Shown here: piece after piece, positions 48,846 through 63,525 of the stretch
Layout of the letters: each line of letters starts with the position of its first letter
How positions within the stretch are numbered: the stretch's first letter is position 1
Origin: Azospirillum ramasamyi
Lineage (GTDB): Bacteria > Pseudomonadota > Alphaproteobacteria > Azospirillales > Azospirillaceae
Direction: 5' to 3'
Length of the DNA: 64,000 nucleotides
NCBI RefSeq assembly: GCF_003233655.1
Contig: NZ_CP029829.1
Coordinates: 1,622,978-1,686,977 of the forward strand
The notes under the pieces: generated by a model
The model's database searches: none
What the model was told of the DNA's origin: nothing
What the model saw: the letters and a program-made list of their open reading frames with translations, nothing else
Program-made: the position numbers and the translations under genes

Positions 48846-49789
48846 CCGAAGCCCTGCTCCACGCCCACAAGAAGCATGTCGCCGTCCTGATGGGCGGCTG
48901 GTCGGCCGAGCGCGAGGTGTCGCTGGTCAGCGGGGCCGGCGTCGCCAAGGCGCTGGAGGAGGAAGGCTACCGCGTCACCGCCATCGACGTGCAGCGCGAT
49001 CTGGGCGGGCTGATGAACGCCCTGACCAACCCGCGCCCCGACGTGGTGTTCAACGCCCTGCACGGTCGCGGCGGCGAGGACGGGACGATCCAGGGCGTGC
49101 TGGAGTTCCTGGGCCTGCCCTACACCCATTCCGGCGTCCAGGCGGCGGCCATCGCCATGGACAAGGCGATGACCAAGCGGGTGCTCGACACCGTGGGTAT
49201 CCGCTCCCCCAAAGGAATGGTGCTCTCCCGTGGCGAGATCACCGGCGGTACCCACCCCATGCCGGCGCCCTATATCGTCAAGCCTGTGGACGAAGGCTCG
49301 ACCGTTGGCGTAACCCTGGTCCGCGAGGGGCAGAACAGCCCGGTCGGCGACGCGTGGACCTTCGGTGAGCGTGCGCTGGTCGAGGAGTTCATCCCAGGTC
49401 GCGAACTGACCGTGGGCGTCATGGGTGACCGCGCTTTGGCGGTGACCGAGATCGTCTTCCAGGCTCAGCTCTACGACTATACCGCGAAATACAGCGCCGG
49501 CCACGCCGTCCACACCATCCCCGCCGCGATCCCCGAGGCCGTGGCGGAGGAGGCGAAGCGGCTGGCGGTGTTGGCGCACCGCACCCTGGGCTGCCGGGGT
49601 GTCTCGCGCAGCGACTTCCGCTGGGATGACGGCCGGCCGGGAACCGACGGTCTGTACTTCCTGGAGATCAACAACCAGCCGGGCATGACGCCCCTGTCGC
49701 TGGTGCCCGAACAGGCGGCGCATGTGGGAATCTCCTACGGCGCGCTGGTCGGCTGGCTCGTGGAGAATGCCGCATGTCAGCTCGCCTGA
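48842..49789 (+). CDS. ddl: D-alanine--D-alanine ligase
   Basis: ATP-grasp enzyme of 315 residues. Motifs: [44 protein letters not shown], and the [18 protein letters not shown] block with metal and substrate contacts. It makes D-Ala-D-Ala for MurF. The start overlaps the murB stop by 4 bases, and its last 16 bases overlap ftsQ. Confidence 0.97.
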   Translation: MTEALLHAHKKHVAVLMGGWSAEREVSLVSGAGVAKALEEEGYRVTAIDVQRDLGGLMNALTNPRPDVVFNALHGRGGEDGTIQGVLEFLGLPYTHSGVQAAAIAMDKAMTKRVLDTVGIRSPKGMVLSRGEITGGTHPMPAPYIVKPVDEGSTVGVTLVREGQNSPVGDAWTFGERALVEEFIPGRELTVGVMGDRALAVTEIVFQAQLYDYTAKYSAGHAVHTIPAAIPEAVAEEAKRLAVLAHRTLGCRGVSRSDFRWDDGRPGTDGLYFLEINNQPGMTPLSLVPEQAAHVGISYGALVGWLVENAACQLA

Positions 49790-50733
49790 TGGCCGATCCG
49801 GATTTCCGCGCCGCCGCCGGCGCGCGCGCCCGGGACGAGATGCCGACCCCGCCGCGCGCCATGGCCGCGTCGGCGCAGAAAGGCAAGCGCCGCCGCGCCT
49901 GGCCGCGCTGGACCCGCTCGGCCGTCAAGGCGGCGCTGATCCTGGTGCCGGTGCTGGGGCTGACCGCCGCCGCCGGCTCCGCCTGGAATCGCGGCACCCT
50001 GGCCGACACGCTGGAGGCGGCGCGGGAAAGCGTCATCCGGACCACCGGCGAGCTGGGCTTCAGCCTGTCGGAGATCCTGGTGGTCGGCCGCAGCGAGACG
50101 GAGCGCGAGGCCGTGCTCGACGCGCTGGGCGTCCGCCGGGGCGAGCCGATCCTGTCCATCGACCTGGCCGAGGCCAAACAGCGGCTGGAAGAACTTCCCT
50201 GGGTGTCGTCGGCCTCCATTGAGCGCCGTCTGCCCGGTTTCCTCTACATCCGCCTGTCGGAACGCCAGCCGATGGCGATCTGGCAGCATGAGCGGCAGTT
50301 CACCGTCATCGACCGGGCCGGCCGTCCGCTGGCCGACGCGGCGGAACTGGCCCGCCGCGGCAACCAGCGCATCGAGACGCTGCCCCAGGTGGTCGGCGCC
50401 AACGCCCCGCAGCAGGTCCACACCCTGCTCTCGGCGCTGGACAACGCCCCCACGGTCGCCCCGCTGCTGTCCTCGGCCAGCTGGATCAGCGACCGGCGCT
50501 GGAACCTGCAGCTCAGCAACGGCGTGACGGTGAAGCTGCCAGAAGGCAACGCGGAGATGCGCCGCGCCCTTCTCCAGCTGGAGCGGATGCATGCGGCCAG
50601 CCATGTGCTGGACCGCGACATCGTCGCCATCGACCTGCGGCTGCCGGGCCGCGCCGCGATCCAGACCTCCGCCACCGCCCAGCTTCCCGGCTGGGAGGAT
50701 GAGTCGAAGAAGAAGAACGGCAAGAAATCGTAA
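49774..50733 (+). CDS. ftsQ: Cell division protein FtsQ
   Basis: Product of 319 residues: a basic cytosolic N-terminus (~50 residues), one membrane helix (~52-70), a POTRA domain (~90-165, FSLSEILVVGRSETERE to LPWVSSASIERRLPG) and the FtsQ beta domain to ~305, with a Lys-rich end. It recruits FtsL/FtsB to the septum. Coupled to ddl by overlap; ftsA follows after 67 bases. Confidence 0.94.
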   Translation: MSARLMADPDFRAAAGARARDEMPTPPRAMAASAQKGKRRRAWPRWTRSAVKAALILVPVLGLTAAAGSAWNRGTLADTLEAARESVIRTTGELGFSLSEILVVGRSETEREAVLDALGVRRGEPILSIDLAEAKQRLEELPWVSSASIERRLPGFLYIRLSERQPMAIWQHERQFTVIDRAGRPLADAAELARRGNQRIETLPQVVGANAPQQVHTLLSALDNAPTVAPLLSSASWISDRRWNLQLSNGVTVKLPEGNAEMRRALLQLERMHAASHVLDRDIVAIDLRLPGRAAIQTSATAQLPGWEDESKKKNGKKS

Positions 50734-50800
50734 GGACGGACCCGGCGGCGGGCCTTTCCGGGGAAAGCCCGATGCCGGCGGACAGGAGTAGAGGGGACGT

Positions 50801-52093
50801 TTGGGGGGCATGTTCGGGATGGGATTCAACGGTGCCAAGAAGCCGAAGCGGCCGGCCCGTGGCGGGATCGTCACGGCGCTCGACGTCGGCTCGACGAAGG
50901 TGTGCTGCGTCATCGCGCGGATGGAGGAGCCCGGCTCCCTCCGCGTGATCGGCGTCGGACACCAGATCGCCACGGGAATCCGCGCCGGGACCATCATCGA
51001 CATGGATGCGGCGGAAACCGCGATCGGCGCCGCCGTGCATGCCGCCGAACAGATGGCCGGCGAGACGGTGCACGACGTGGTGGTCAACCTGTCGATGGGG
51101 AACCCGCGCTCGCACGGCTTCACCGCCACCGTCCCCGTTTCCGGCCAGGAGGTGACGGAGGGCGACATCCGCCGCGCCATGGCGCATGCCCGCACCCTGC
51201 AGGCCGGCCCCGATCAGGCGCTGATCCACACCATACCGCTGGGCTTCAGCCTGGACGGCAGCCGCGGCATCCGCGACCCCAAGGGCATGAGCGGCCATTC
51301 GCTGGGCGCCCAGCTGCATGTGGTCACGGCGGCCAAGGGCGCCATCCTGACGCTGGGCGCCTGCATCGGACGCTGCCATCTGCATGTCGAGTCCGTCGTG
51401 GTCAGCCCCTTCGCCTCGGGCCTCGCCTGTCTGGTGGAGGACGAGATGGAGATGGGGGCGGCCTGCGTCGACATCGGCGGCGGCACCACCACCATCTCGA
51501 TCTTCTCCGAAGGCAATCTGGTGTGGACCGGCTTCGTGCCCCTGGGCGGCCGGCATGTCACCAACGACATCGCCCACGGCCTGGCCACGCCGCTGGCACA
51601 TGCCGAACGGCTGAAGGTGCTCTACGGCAGCGCACGGGTGAACCCGGCCGACGAGCGCGAGATGATCGAGGTCCCGCAGATCGGCGAGGACGAGCGCAGC
51701 GGCAGCGGCACCGCCAGCCACCCGCGCTCCTTCCTGGTCAGCATCATCCAGGCGCGGATGGAGGAGATCTTCGAAGAGGTGCGCAGCGCCATCGAGCAGT
51801 CGGGCCATTCCCGGCTGGTCGGCCGGCGCGTCGTGCTGACCGGCGGCGCCAGCCAGTTGCCCAACACGCGCGACATGGCCGCCCCGATCCTGGACAAGCA
51901 GGTCCGCATCGCCCGTCCCACCCGGATCGCCGGCCTCAACGAGGCGCATGGCGGACCGGCCTTCGCGACGGTCACGGGCCTTCTCCTACACGCCGTCCGC
52001 AACCCGACGGAGCTGATGGTGACCGGCCAGGATGTGGTCGCGTCCACCGGGCTCATCGGACGCGTCGGCCTGTGGCTGCGGGAGAATCTGTAG
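50801..52093 (+). CDS. ftsA: Cell division protein FtsA
   Basis: Actin-like ATPase of 430 residues that tethers FtsZ to the membrane. ATP-binding blocks: [13 protein letters not shown] (phosphate 1), [14 protein letters not shown] (phosphate 2) and [17 protein letters not shown] (adenosine). The C-terminal GLWLRENL is the amphipathic membrane-targeting helix. TTG 50801 has GAGGGGA before it; ATG 50810 or 50819 are alternatives with poorer sites. About 120 bases separate it from ftsZ. Confidence 0.95.
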   Translation: MGGMFGMGFNGAKKPKRPARGGIVTALDVGSTKVCCVIARMEEPGSLRVIGVGHQIATGIRAGTIIDMDAAETAIGAAVHAAEQMAGETVHDVVVNLSMGNPRSHGFTATVPVSGQEVTEGDIRRAMAHARTLQAGPDQALIHTIPLGFSLDGSRGIRDPKGMSGHSLGAQLHVVTAAKGAILTLGACIGRCHLHVESVVVSPFASGLACLVEDEMEMGAACVDIGGGTTTISIFSEGNLVWTGFVPLGGRHVTNDIAHGLATPLAHAERLKVLYGSARVNPADEREMIEVPQIGEDERSGSGTASHPRSFLVSIIQARMEEIFEEVRSAIEQSGHSRLVGRRVVLTGGASQLPNTRDMAAPILDKQVRIARPTRIAGLNEAHGGPAFATVTGLLLHAVRNPTELMVTGQDVVASTGLIGRVGLWLRENL

Positions 52094-52215
52094 ATGATCC
52101 TTCCCGCCGCCATCCACCGATTCCCGAACGGACAGACACCGGACACAACCGGGCGCCGTTCGCGGCATATCAAACATCAAACCCAACGAAAACAGGTTGT
52201 GGAGGCCTGAACAGC

Positions 52216-54117
<1,902 letters not shown>

Positions 54118-54253
54118 GCACCCACCGTTCCTGACCGCCGCGGGTTCCACCGCGGCGGTCGGCCGATCCCGGCGAAAGCCGGAGATAACCGTCGCCGCCG
54201 CAACATCTCAATCGCGGCGGCGGCGGCTCCACAACCTGACCGAACTTCTCGGA

Positions 54254-54291
54254 CCCCGGAACGCCTTGGTGCGTCTCCGGGGATTTTTTAT
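54254..54291 (+). terminator. Rho-independent terminator after ftsZ
   Basis: CCCCGGA (54254-54260) pairs with TCCGGGG (54276-54282), followed by ATTTTTTATT. Canonical; it separates the dcw cluster from lpxC. Confidence 0.88.
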
Positions 54292-54506
54292 TGCATCACT
54301 ATTGTGCGTACTCCCGATTGCTTGCATCGCTCACCTCTTTTGCCCTGCAACAAACGGTAACAATGAGTGATTTGCCGATTTCCAAGCTCGAGTGTTACCT
54401 ATCAGCATGGTCGAAAGCGAAAGCTGCCGACGCGATGATCTCCCAAGGTCTTGCGGCGCGGCATCGCCGGGAACCTCCCTTTCATGACCAAGATGGAAAA
54501 GACATC
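54292..54506. other. Leader region of lpxC
   Basis: About 215 bases with clearly lower G/C than the genes. The lpxC frame stays open back to 54291, with ATGs at 54363 and 54435, but codon choice there (many A/T third positions) is unlike coding sequence. The promoter of lpxC should be here; no single -35/-10 pair is convincing. Confidence 0.5.
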
Positions 54507-55442
54507 GTGGCCAACGATCGCAGCAACGCGGACGGCATGTTCCAGCAGACCCTGAAGAAGTCGGTGACGATCGCCGGCGTCGGTCTGCATTCGGGCGTCA
54601 TCGTCACGTTGACGATTTCCCCGGCCGATGCGAATTGCGGGATCACCTTCCATCGCACCGACATCCGCGGTGCCGCCGGCGTCATTCCGGCGCGCTGGGA
54701 CACGGTGGTCGATACCCGCCTGTGCACCGTGATCGGTAACGAACATGGCACCACCGTCGGCACGATCGAGCATCTGATGTCCGCGCTGGCCGGCTGCGGC
54801 ATCGACAATGCCGTCGTTTCGCTGGACGGCATCGAGGTGCCGATCATGGACGGCAGCGCCGCCCCCTTCGTCGCCGCCATCGAGCAGGCCGGCATCGCCG
54901 TGCAGAAGGCGCCCCGTCGCGTCATCCGCATCCTGAAGCCGGTCGTCATCGGCGACGGCGTGAAGAGCGCGTCCTTCACCCCCGACGTCGCCACCACCTA
55001 CAGCTTCGAGATCGACTTCGAAAGCGCCGCCATCTCCCGCCAGGCACGCGCGCTGGAGATCGACACCGACAGCTTCAAGGACGAGATCAGCCGCGCCCGC
55101 ACCTTCGGCTTCCTGCACGAGGTCGAGGGGCTGCGCAAGATGGGCCTCGCCCGCGGCGGCTCGCTCGACAACGCGGTGGTCATCTCCGGCGACACGGTGA
55201 TGAACGCCGAGGGCCTGCGCTTCAGCGACGAGTTCGTGCGCCACAAGATCCTGGACGCCGTCGGCGACCTGTATCTGGCCGGTGCGCCCATCGTCGGGCA
55301 TTTCCATGGCGTGCGCTCCGGCCATGCCCTGAACAACCAGCTGCTGCGTGCCCTGTTCACCGACCGCAGCGCCTGGCGCTACGAGACGGCGGTTGCGCTG
55401 ACGGTCGCGCGCCGCGGCCTGGAACAGCTGGCGGTCGCCTGA
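54507..55442 (+). CDS. lpxC: UDP-3-O-acyl-N-acetylglucosamine deacetylase
   Basis: Zinc enzyme for the committed step of lipid A synthesis. Zinc ligands are His in TIEHLMSALAG, and His and Asp in EFVRHKILDAVGD; a catalytic His is in RSGHALNNQLL. With GTG 54507 (GGAAAAG upstream) the length is 311, close to the family's ~305; ATG 54537 is an alternative. It follows ftsZ as in many proteobacteria, here after a terminator and with its own leader. Confidence 0.94.
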   Translation: MANDRSNADGMFQQTLKKSVTIAGVGLHSGVIVTLTISPADANCGITFHRTDIRGAAGVIPARWDTVVDTRLCTVIGNEHGTTVGTIEHLMSALAGCGIDNAVVSLDGIEVPIMDGSAAPFVAAIEQAGIAVQKAPRRVIRILKPVVIGDGVKSASFTPDVATTYSFEIDFESAAISRQARALEIDTDSFKDEISRARTFGFLHEVEGLRKMGLARGGSLDNAVVISGDTVMNAEGLRFSDEFVRHKILDAVGDLYLAGAPIVGHFHGVRSGHALNNQLLRALFTDRSAWRYETAVALTVARRGLEQLAVA

Positions 55443-55489
55443 CCATCCCAGGTTTTCGATTGGGCCGGTTCTATAATCGGTTTACCCCT

Positions 55490-55519
55490 GCCCTCCCCCA
55501 CCGGGGAGGGCATTTTCTT
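55490..55519 (+). terminator. Terminator after lpxC
   Basis: GCCCTCCCC (55490-55498) pairs with GGGGAGGGC (55503-55511), loop CACC, followed by ATTTTCTTT. Confidence 0.85.
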
Positions 55520-55658
55520 TGCGCGCACTCCCCTCCCCTACCGGCGCCAAGAGTCGCGCAAAAGAAAAAGCGCCCTCCCCTCTCGGGTAGAACGCTCGCC
55601 GCATTTTTGTGGTTTCTTGGAATTTTCTGAATTATTTCAGTGTTTTGGATGATTTTCT

Positions 55659-56126
55659 TTAGATGGCGCTGAAATTGCCGTCTCCAGGACGGGAGAGGGA
55701 GCGCCCCCACCCCGCCGCCGTCAACTCCGCTCCGCTGTCGGCATATTCGCCAAAGCGGGTGTCCTCCTTCAGGATGTGCTTGCCGAGCCAGCCGGAGCAG
55801 AACAGGAAAACCTCCTCGCCGCTGATCGAGCCGCCGTTGGCGCGGAAGTCGTCGCGGTAGCCTTCGACCTGCCGGGTCAGGTTGTCGTGCAGAGCCTTGT
55901 GCGCGGCGAAGGTGGGGTAATTCAGGCGCTGCATCTGCGCCTCCTCCTCCGCGAAATGGTGACGGGTATAGGCGATCAACTCGTCCAGGATCGCTTCGAT
56001 CAGAGCGGGATCCTGGCGGTTGGCCTCGTCATACAGCTTGTTGACGATGGCGATCAGGACGCGGTGATCCTCGTCCAGCGCATCGTTGCCGACACTCATC
56101 CAGCGCGACCACTGAATTGGCTCCAT
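55659..56126 (-). CDS. Bacteriohemerythrin
   Basis: Product of 155 residues with the full diiron ligand set: H21, H57, E61, H76, H80, H117 and D122, in the segments DEDHRVLIAIVN, RHHFAEEE, AAHKALH and GKHILKEDTRF. It binds O2 reversibly in the cytosol and may buffer or sense oxygen or NO, useful to a microaerophile. ATG 56126 follows AAGGAAAC; upstream open sequence is ignored. The last ~20 residues are a non-conserved polar tail running into an A/T-rich stretch. Confidence 0.93.
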   Translation of the reverse strand: MEPIQWSRWMSVGNDALDEDHRVLIAIVNKLYDEANRQDPALIEAILDELIAYTRHHFAEEEAQMQRLNYPTFAAHKALHDNLTRQVEGYRDDFRANGGSISGEEVFLFCSGWLGKHILKEDTRFGEYADSGAELTAAGWGRSLSRPGDGNFSAI

Positions 56127-56350
56127 GGCGTTTCCTTCGTCCCCTTCGTTCGCTGCCGGGCCGGTAGGTGCGGGCGTTGACCGCCCGTCGCCCACCATCG
56201 ACACCGCCCCGATCCGGGTCGGAACGCCTGCCTGGCAACGTTTCGTTTGCGACTATAAGCGTTGCCTGATCTCACTCCCCAGCTCTCCGCCCGTCAATTC
56301 CACCGAAGGGAGATGCGACATTTTGGCAATGCAACGGATAGGGCGGCGGG

Positions 56351-58807
<2,457 letters not shown>

Positions 58808-58855
58808 TCAGGACCGGGTGCCGCGCAGCCGGATTTCCGCATCGGGGCGACGGCC

Positions 58856-58889
58856 GCCCGGAGTGCCTATATGCCCGGAGTGCCTATAT
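58856..58889 (+). repeat. Perfect 17-bp tandem duplication in a promoter region
   Basis: GCCCGGAGTGCCTATAT occurs at 58856-58872 and again at 58873-58889 without a gap. Each copy ends in a -10-like element (TATATG, then TATACT), so the duplication may create two start sites for the gene at 58925. Confidence 0.75.
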
Positions 58890-58924
58890 ACTGGGGGCAC
58901 ATCTTTTCGGAGTCCGCCTTTCTG

Positions 58925-59461
58925 ATGAGCAACGCCCATCTCCCGGACCTGCGCATCGACGACCGCATGATCGTCGCCGCCGCTCTGGACCGCATCTTCT
59001 ACGACGACCCCGACCATTTCGCGGCGGAGGACGCGCGCACCGTGCGCCGCCTGATCCCGTACGGCCGCTCCGGCTGGCTGCGGCTGGGGTTCCGCGCCGA
59101 GTCCCAAGGCCCTTCGGTGAAGGGCGAGGCCGCCGGGATCGGCGACGTGCGGATGGAGGGCGACAAGAAGGTGGTGGAGGGCAGCGTCGGCCAATCGACG
59201 ACCTGGCGCTGCGGCCAGTACAAGATCACCAACCATGGCGGCGATCTGGAAGTCTGGCAGGTGATGAGCGACGAATACGCGCCCGAACCGAAAGGCGCAC
59301 GGCTGGAGTTCGACGCGCATGGCGAACCGGAACGCCTGACCTTCTTCCAGCCGCGGGACATCGAACTGCGGATTCCCTTCACCAGCCTCGCCGTCGGCGT
59401 GCGGCTGGGCGGGTGGCAGTTCTGGAAGCAGGTATCGGAGGGGGTTGGCGCGGTGGAGTGA
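58925..59461 (+). CDS. Hypothetical protein
   Basis: Product of 178 residues, not recognised. No signal peptide or membrane helix. The N-terminus (LRIDDRMIVAAALDRIFYDD) looks helical and the rest, from VRRLIPYGRSGWLRLGF, is beta-rich with regularly spaced aromatic residues (TTWRCGQYKI, GGDLEVWQVM, LTFFQPRDIELRIPF), suggesting a small beta domain. ATG 58925 is chosen for codon usage; an ATG at 58871 falls inside the tandem repeat. It is divergent from ligA and convergent with guaB. Confidence 0.7.
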   Translation: MSNAHLPDLRIDDRMIVAAALDRIFYDDPDHFAAEDARTVRRLIPYGRSGWLRLGFRAESQGPSVKGEAAGIGDVRMEGDKKVVEGSVGQSTTWRCGQYKITNHGGDLEVWQVMSDEYAPEPKGARLEFDAHGEPERLTFFQPRDIELRIPFTSLAVGVRLGGWQFWKQVSEGVGAVE

Positions 59462-59477
59462 GCTTTTGCGCGGGATG

Positions 59478-59526
59478 CTCCCTCCCCATCCCTCCCCCAC
59501 GAAGCGGGGGAGGGATGGGGAGGGGG
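59478..59526. terminator. Long G/C hairpin between convergent genes
   Basis: 59481-59498 pairs perfectly with 59506-59523 (18 bp), extended by three more pairs (one G-U), with a 7-base loop. There is no T run. Its place between two converging genes suggests bidirectional termination. Confidence 0.65.
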
Positions 59527-59569
59527 GCATACGCCGACCGTCAGCCGGCGCTTGCCCCCGAACTCACCC

Positions 59570-61165
<1,596 letters not shown>

Positions 61166-61873
61166 CTATCCGTTTGCGTTGCCGCCGCGGAAGCCGGTGG
61201 CGACGACGTAGGTCTCCGACGATTCGGCGCGGCTGGCCGGCGGCTTGGCATGCTTGACCTGGGAGAAGTCGCGCCGCAGCCGGTCGAGCAGCGAGCGCTC
61301 CGCCCCGCCCTGGAACAGCTTGGCGACGAAGGCGCCGCCGGGGGCAAGCACCTCCTCGGCGAAATCATAGGCGGCCTCGGCCAGCCCCATGATGCGCAGG
61401 TGGTCGGTCTGCTGGTGCCCGGTGGTCGGGGCGGCCATGTCGCTCAGCACCACGTCGGCCGGGCCGCCCAGCGCTTCCTTCAGCGCCTCGGCCGCCCCTT
61501 CCTCGAGGAAGTCGGCCTGCATGGTGGTGGCGCCGGGGACCGGATCCATGGGGAGGATGTCGAGCCCGACGACCTTCCAGCCGTCCTTGGCGGTCTGCAC
61601 CTTCTCCACCGCGATCTGGGTCCAGCCGCCGGGAGCGGCGCCCAGATCGACCACGCGCTTGCCGGGGCCGAGCAGCCGGAACTTCTCGTCCAGCTGCAGT
61701 AGCTTGAACGCGGCGCGCGAGCGATAGCCGCGCTTGGTCGCCTCGGCCACATAGGGGTCGTTCAGGTGGCGCTCCAGCCAGCGCTTGGAGGATTCCGTGC
61801 GCTTGCCGGCGGTCTTCACACGGACCGTGGCACGGCGCCCGCCCGGGCGCGTCGACGGAGTCTTTTCGGTCAT
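61166..61873 (-). CDS. rlmE: 23S rRNA (uridine-2552-2'-O)-methyltransferase
   Basis: Product of 235 residues, FtsJ family. SAM motif VVDLGAAPGGW (75-84) and the catalytic tetrad K57, D145, K185, E220. It methylates U2552 of the ribosomal A loop. A basic N-terminal extension of ~25 residues precedes the fold. ATG 61873 is preferred over an upstream in-frame ATG at 61903. It lies 99 bases downstream of the Ppx/GppA gene, probably in one transcript. Confidence 0.95.
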   Translation of the reverse strand: MTEKTPSTRPGGRRATVRVKTAGKRTESSKRWLERHLNDPYVAEATKRGYRSRAAFKLLQLDEKFRLLGPGKRVVDLGAAPGGWTQIAVEKVQTAKDGWKVVGLDILPMDPVPGATTMQADFLEEGAAEALKEALGGPADVVLSDMAAPTTGHQQTDHLRIMGLAEAAYDFAEEVLAPGGAFVAKLFQGGAERSLLDRLRRDFSQVKHAKPPASRAESSETYVVATGFRGGNANG

Positions 61874-61972
61874 GATCGCTGCAGTTCCTCGGTCATCCGG
61901 CACGGGCGGGGAGCCTTACTCCCCGGCCTCCCCTGCCCGGTCATATAGTTCCGCCCGGCCTTGCAAGCCCGG

Positions 61973-62995
61973 TCACCCGCCGGCGGCCCCCATAAGGTCC
62001 ACCAGAATTCCTTCGCGCAGGCCGCGGTCGGCGATGCGCAGCCGCTCCACCGGCCAGACGTCGCACAGCGCATCCAGCACGGCGCAGCCGGCGACCACCA
62101 GATCGGCGCGGTCCAGCCCGATGCAGGGATGACGGGCGCGGCCGTCGAAATCCTGGGAGACCAGATGGTCGATCACCGTGCGGGCATGGTCCACGCGCAG
62201 ATAGCTGCCGTCCACCGCCCGCCGGTCGTAGCGGCAGAGCCCCAGATGCACGCCGGCCAGCGTCGTCACCGTGCCGGAGGTGCCCAGCATCTGCACCGTG
62301 CCGGCGGCGATGCGGTCGTGGATGCGGTTGCGCGCCTCGAACGGGGCGATGGCGTCGGCCACCGCCTCCACCATCCGGTCATAGTTGACGCGGGTGACGT
62401 TCGGGCCGCCATATTCCTCGGTCAGGCCGATCACGCCGCAGCGGATGGAGGTCTGGTCCAGCAGGCGCGGCACCCGCCCCTTCTCCACCGCCAGCCACAT
62501 CAGTTCGGTGGAACCGCCGCCGATGTCGAACACGATGGCGTAGGGATGCGTCGGTTCCAGCAGGGCGGCGCAGCCGGCGAGCGCCAGACGCCCTTCCTCC
62601 TGGCTGGAGATGATCTCCAGCGCAATGCCGGTCTCGCGCTCCACCGCCTCGACGAAGGCGCTGCCGTTGGCGGCGCGGCGGCAGGCTTCGGTCCCCACGG
62701 CGCGCACGGAGGTGACCCCGCGGCGCTCGATCTTGGAGCCGCAGACCCGCAGCGCCGCGATGGTGCGCTCCATCGCCGGTTCGGTCAGATAGTCGTTGCG
62801 GGTCAATCCCTCGCCCAGCCGGACGATGCGGGAAAAGGCGTCGATGACGCGGAAACCGCCGGGTGCGGATTTGGCGATCAGCAGGCGGCAATTGTTGGTG
62901 CCGAGGTCCAGCGCGGCGAAGACCGGGCGCGCCAGCGCCGACGAACGCAACCGTCCGGTGTCGTTCTGCCGTTCGCTTTGCACCTGTAGATCCAC
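61973..62995 (-). CDS. Ppx/GppA-family phosphatase
   Basis: Product of 340 residues, ASKHA fold: ALDLGTNNCRLLIA (phosphate 1), VFDIGGGSTELMW (phosphate 2), and the catalytic Glu region in SSQEEGRLA. Family members remove the terminal phosphate from polyphosphate or pppGpp; the short length without the C-terminal HD-like domain is typical in alphaproteobacteria and does not settle which. The start is GTG 62995. It is followed by rlmE on the same strand. Confidence 0.92.
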   Translation of the reverse strand: MDLQVQSERQNDTGRLRSSALARPVFAALDLGTNNCRLLIAKSAPGGFRVIDAFSRIVRLGEGLTRNDYLTEPAMERTIAALRVCGSKIERRGVTSVRAVGTEACRRAANGSAFVEAVERETGIALEIISSQEEGRLALAGCAALLEPTHPYAIVFDIGGGSTELMWLAVEKGRVPRLLDQTSIRCGVIGLTEEYGGPNVTRVNYDRMVEAVADAIAPFEARNRIHDRIAAGTVQMLGTSGTVTTLAGVHLGLCRYDRRAVDGSYLRVDHARTVIDHLVSQDFDGRARHPCIGLDRADLVVAGCAVLDALCDVWPVERLRIADRGLREGILVDLMGAAGG

Positions 62996-63525
62996 GTACC
63001 AACCCCGCTGCGCCTAAAGAGCGGAGTGTAACCCGGATCACGGTCCGTCGGGAACCCCTCTCGACCCCGCCCTCCCGGCGACGCCCCGCAGGGCACCCTT
63101 GCGCCGCTTGCCGGTCAAAACAAAAGCCCTCGCCTCCATGAGGAGCGAGGGCTTTCGCATCGGGCATCCACGGCCCGGATGAAGTCGCCAATCAGGCGAA
63201 GGAATTGAGAACTGAAGTCTCAGTTATGTCGGCCGAGAAATTCGGCATAATCAGGTAAGCGCCGGTGGAGTCATGATCTTACTCACCCTCCCTGGTATCG
63301 GTCTCTACTGTTCCACCCAAGCCAAAGGCCTGGATGGTAAGGCGTTTCCGATGCTCGCTCACTTCACCTCGGTGTTGATTACTGTAAGACAGAGCGTGCT
63401 CCTCTTTCGGAGGGCTGTCAAGAAAATCGCACATTGCGGCGCAGCATCGTCGGAAGGCCTTCCATCGGCATTCCCCAACCGGGGAAGGGCTGGCCTTTTG
63501 CAAGGGGCGCACCCACCTTGTGGAC
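62996..63525. other. Intergenic region with a possible small minus-strand transcript
   Basis: 530 bases with lower G/C from about 63160 to 63430. A strong terminator pointing left (63112-63155) implies a transcript from the minus strand of this region. Minus-strand frames of 27 codons (GTG at about 63359, stop about 63276) and 18 codons occur, neither with typical codon use. Nothing matches a known RNA family. Confidence 0.4.
63112..63155 (-). terminator. Rho-independent terminator, minus-strand orientation
   Basis: AAAGCCCTCG (63123-63132) pairs with CGAGGGCTTT (63146-63155). Read on the minus strand the stem is followed by TTTTGTTTTGACC, a good T tract; on the plus strand only TTTC follows. 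There is no annotated minus-strand gene immediately upstream of it. Confidence 0.8.

Noticed and set aside
50902..52215. In-frame upstream extension of ftsZ through ftsA
   Set aside because: It overlaps ftsA in another frame; FtsZ proper starts at 52216 with a good ribosome site.
54363..54506. N-terminal extension of LpxC from ATG 54363
   Set aside because: Codon use changes abruptly to A/T-rich third positions and the protein would exceed the family length by about 50 residues.
63276..63359. 27-codon minus-strand frame as a lasso or RiPP precursor
   Set aside because: Only a loose resemblance at the G-x-x-x-E-T tail; no core of suitable length and no modification genes nearby.
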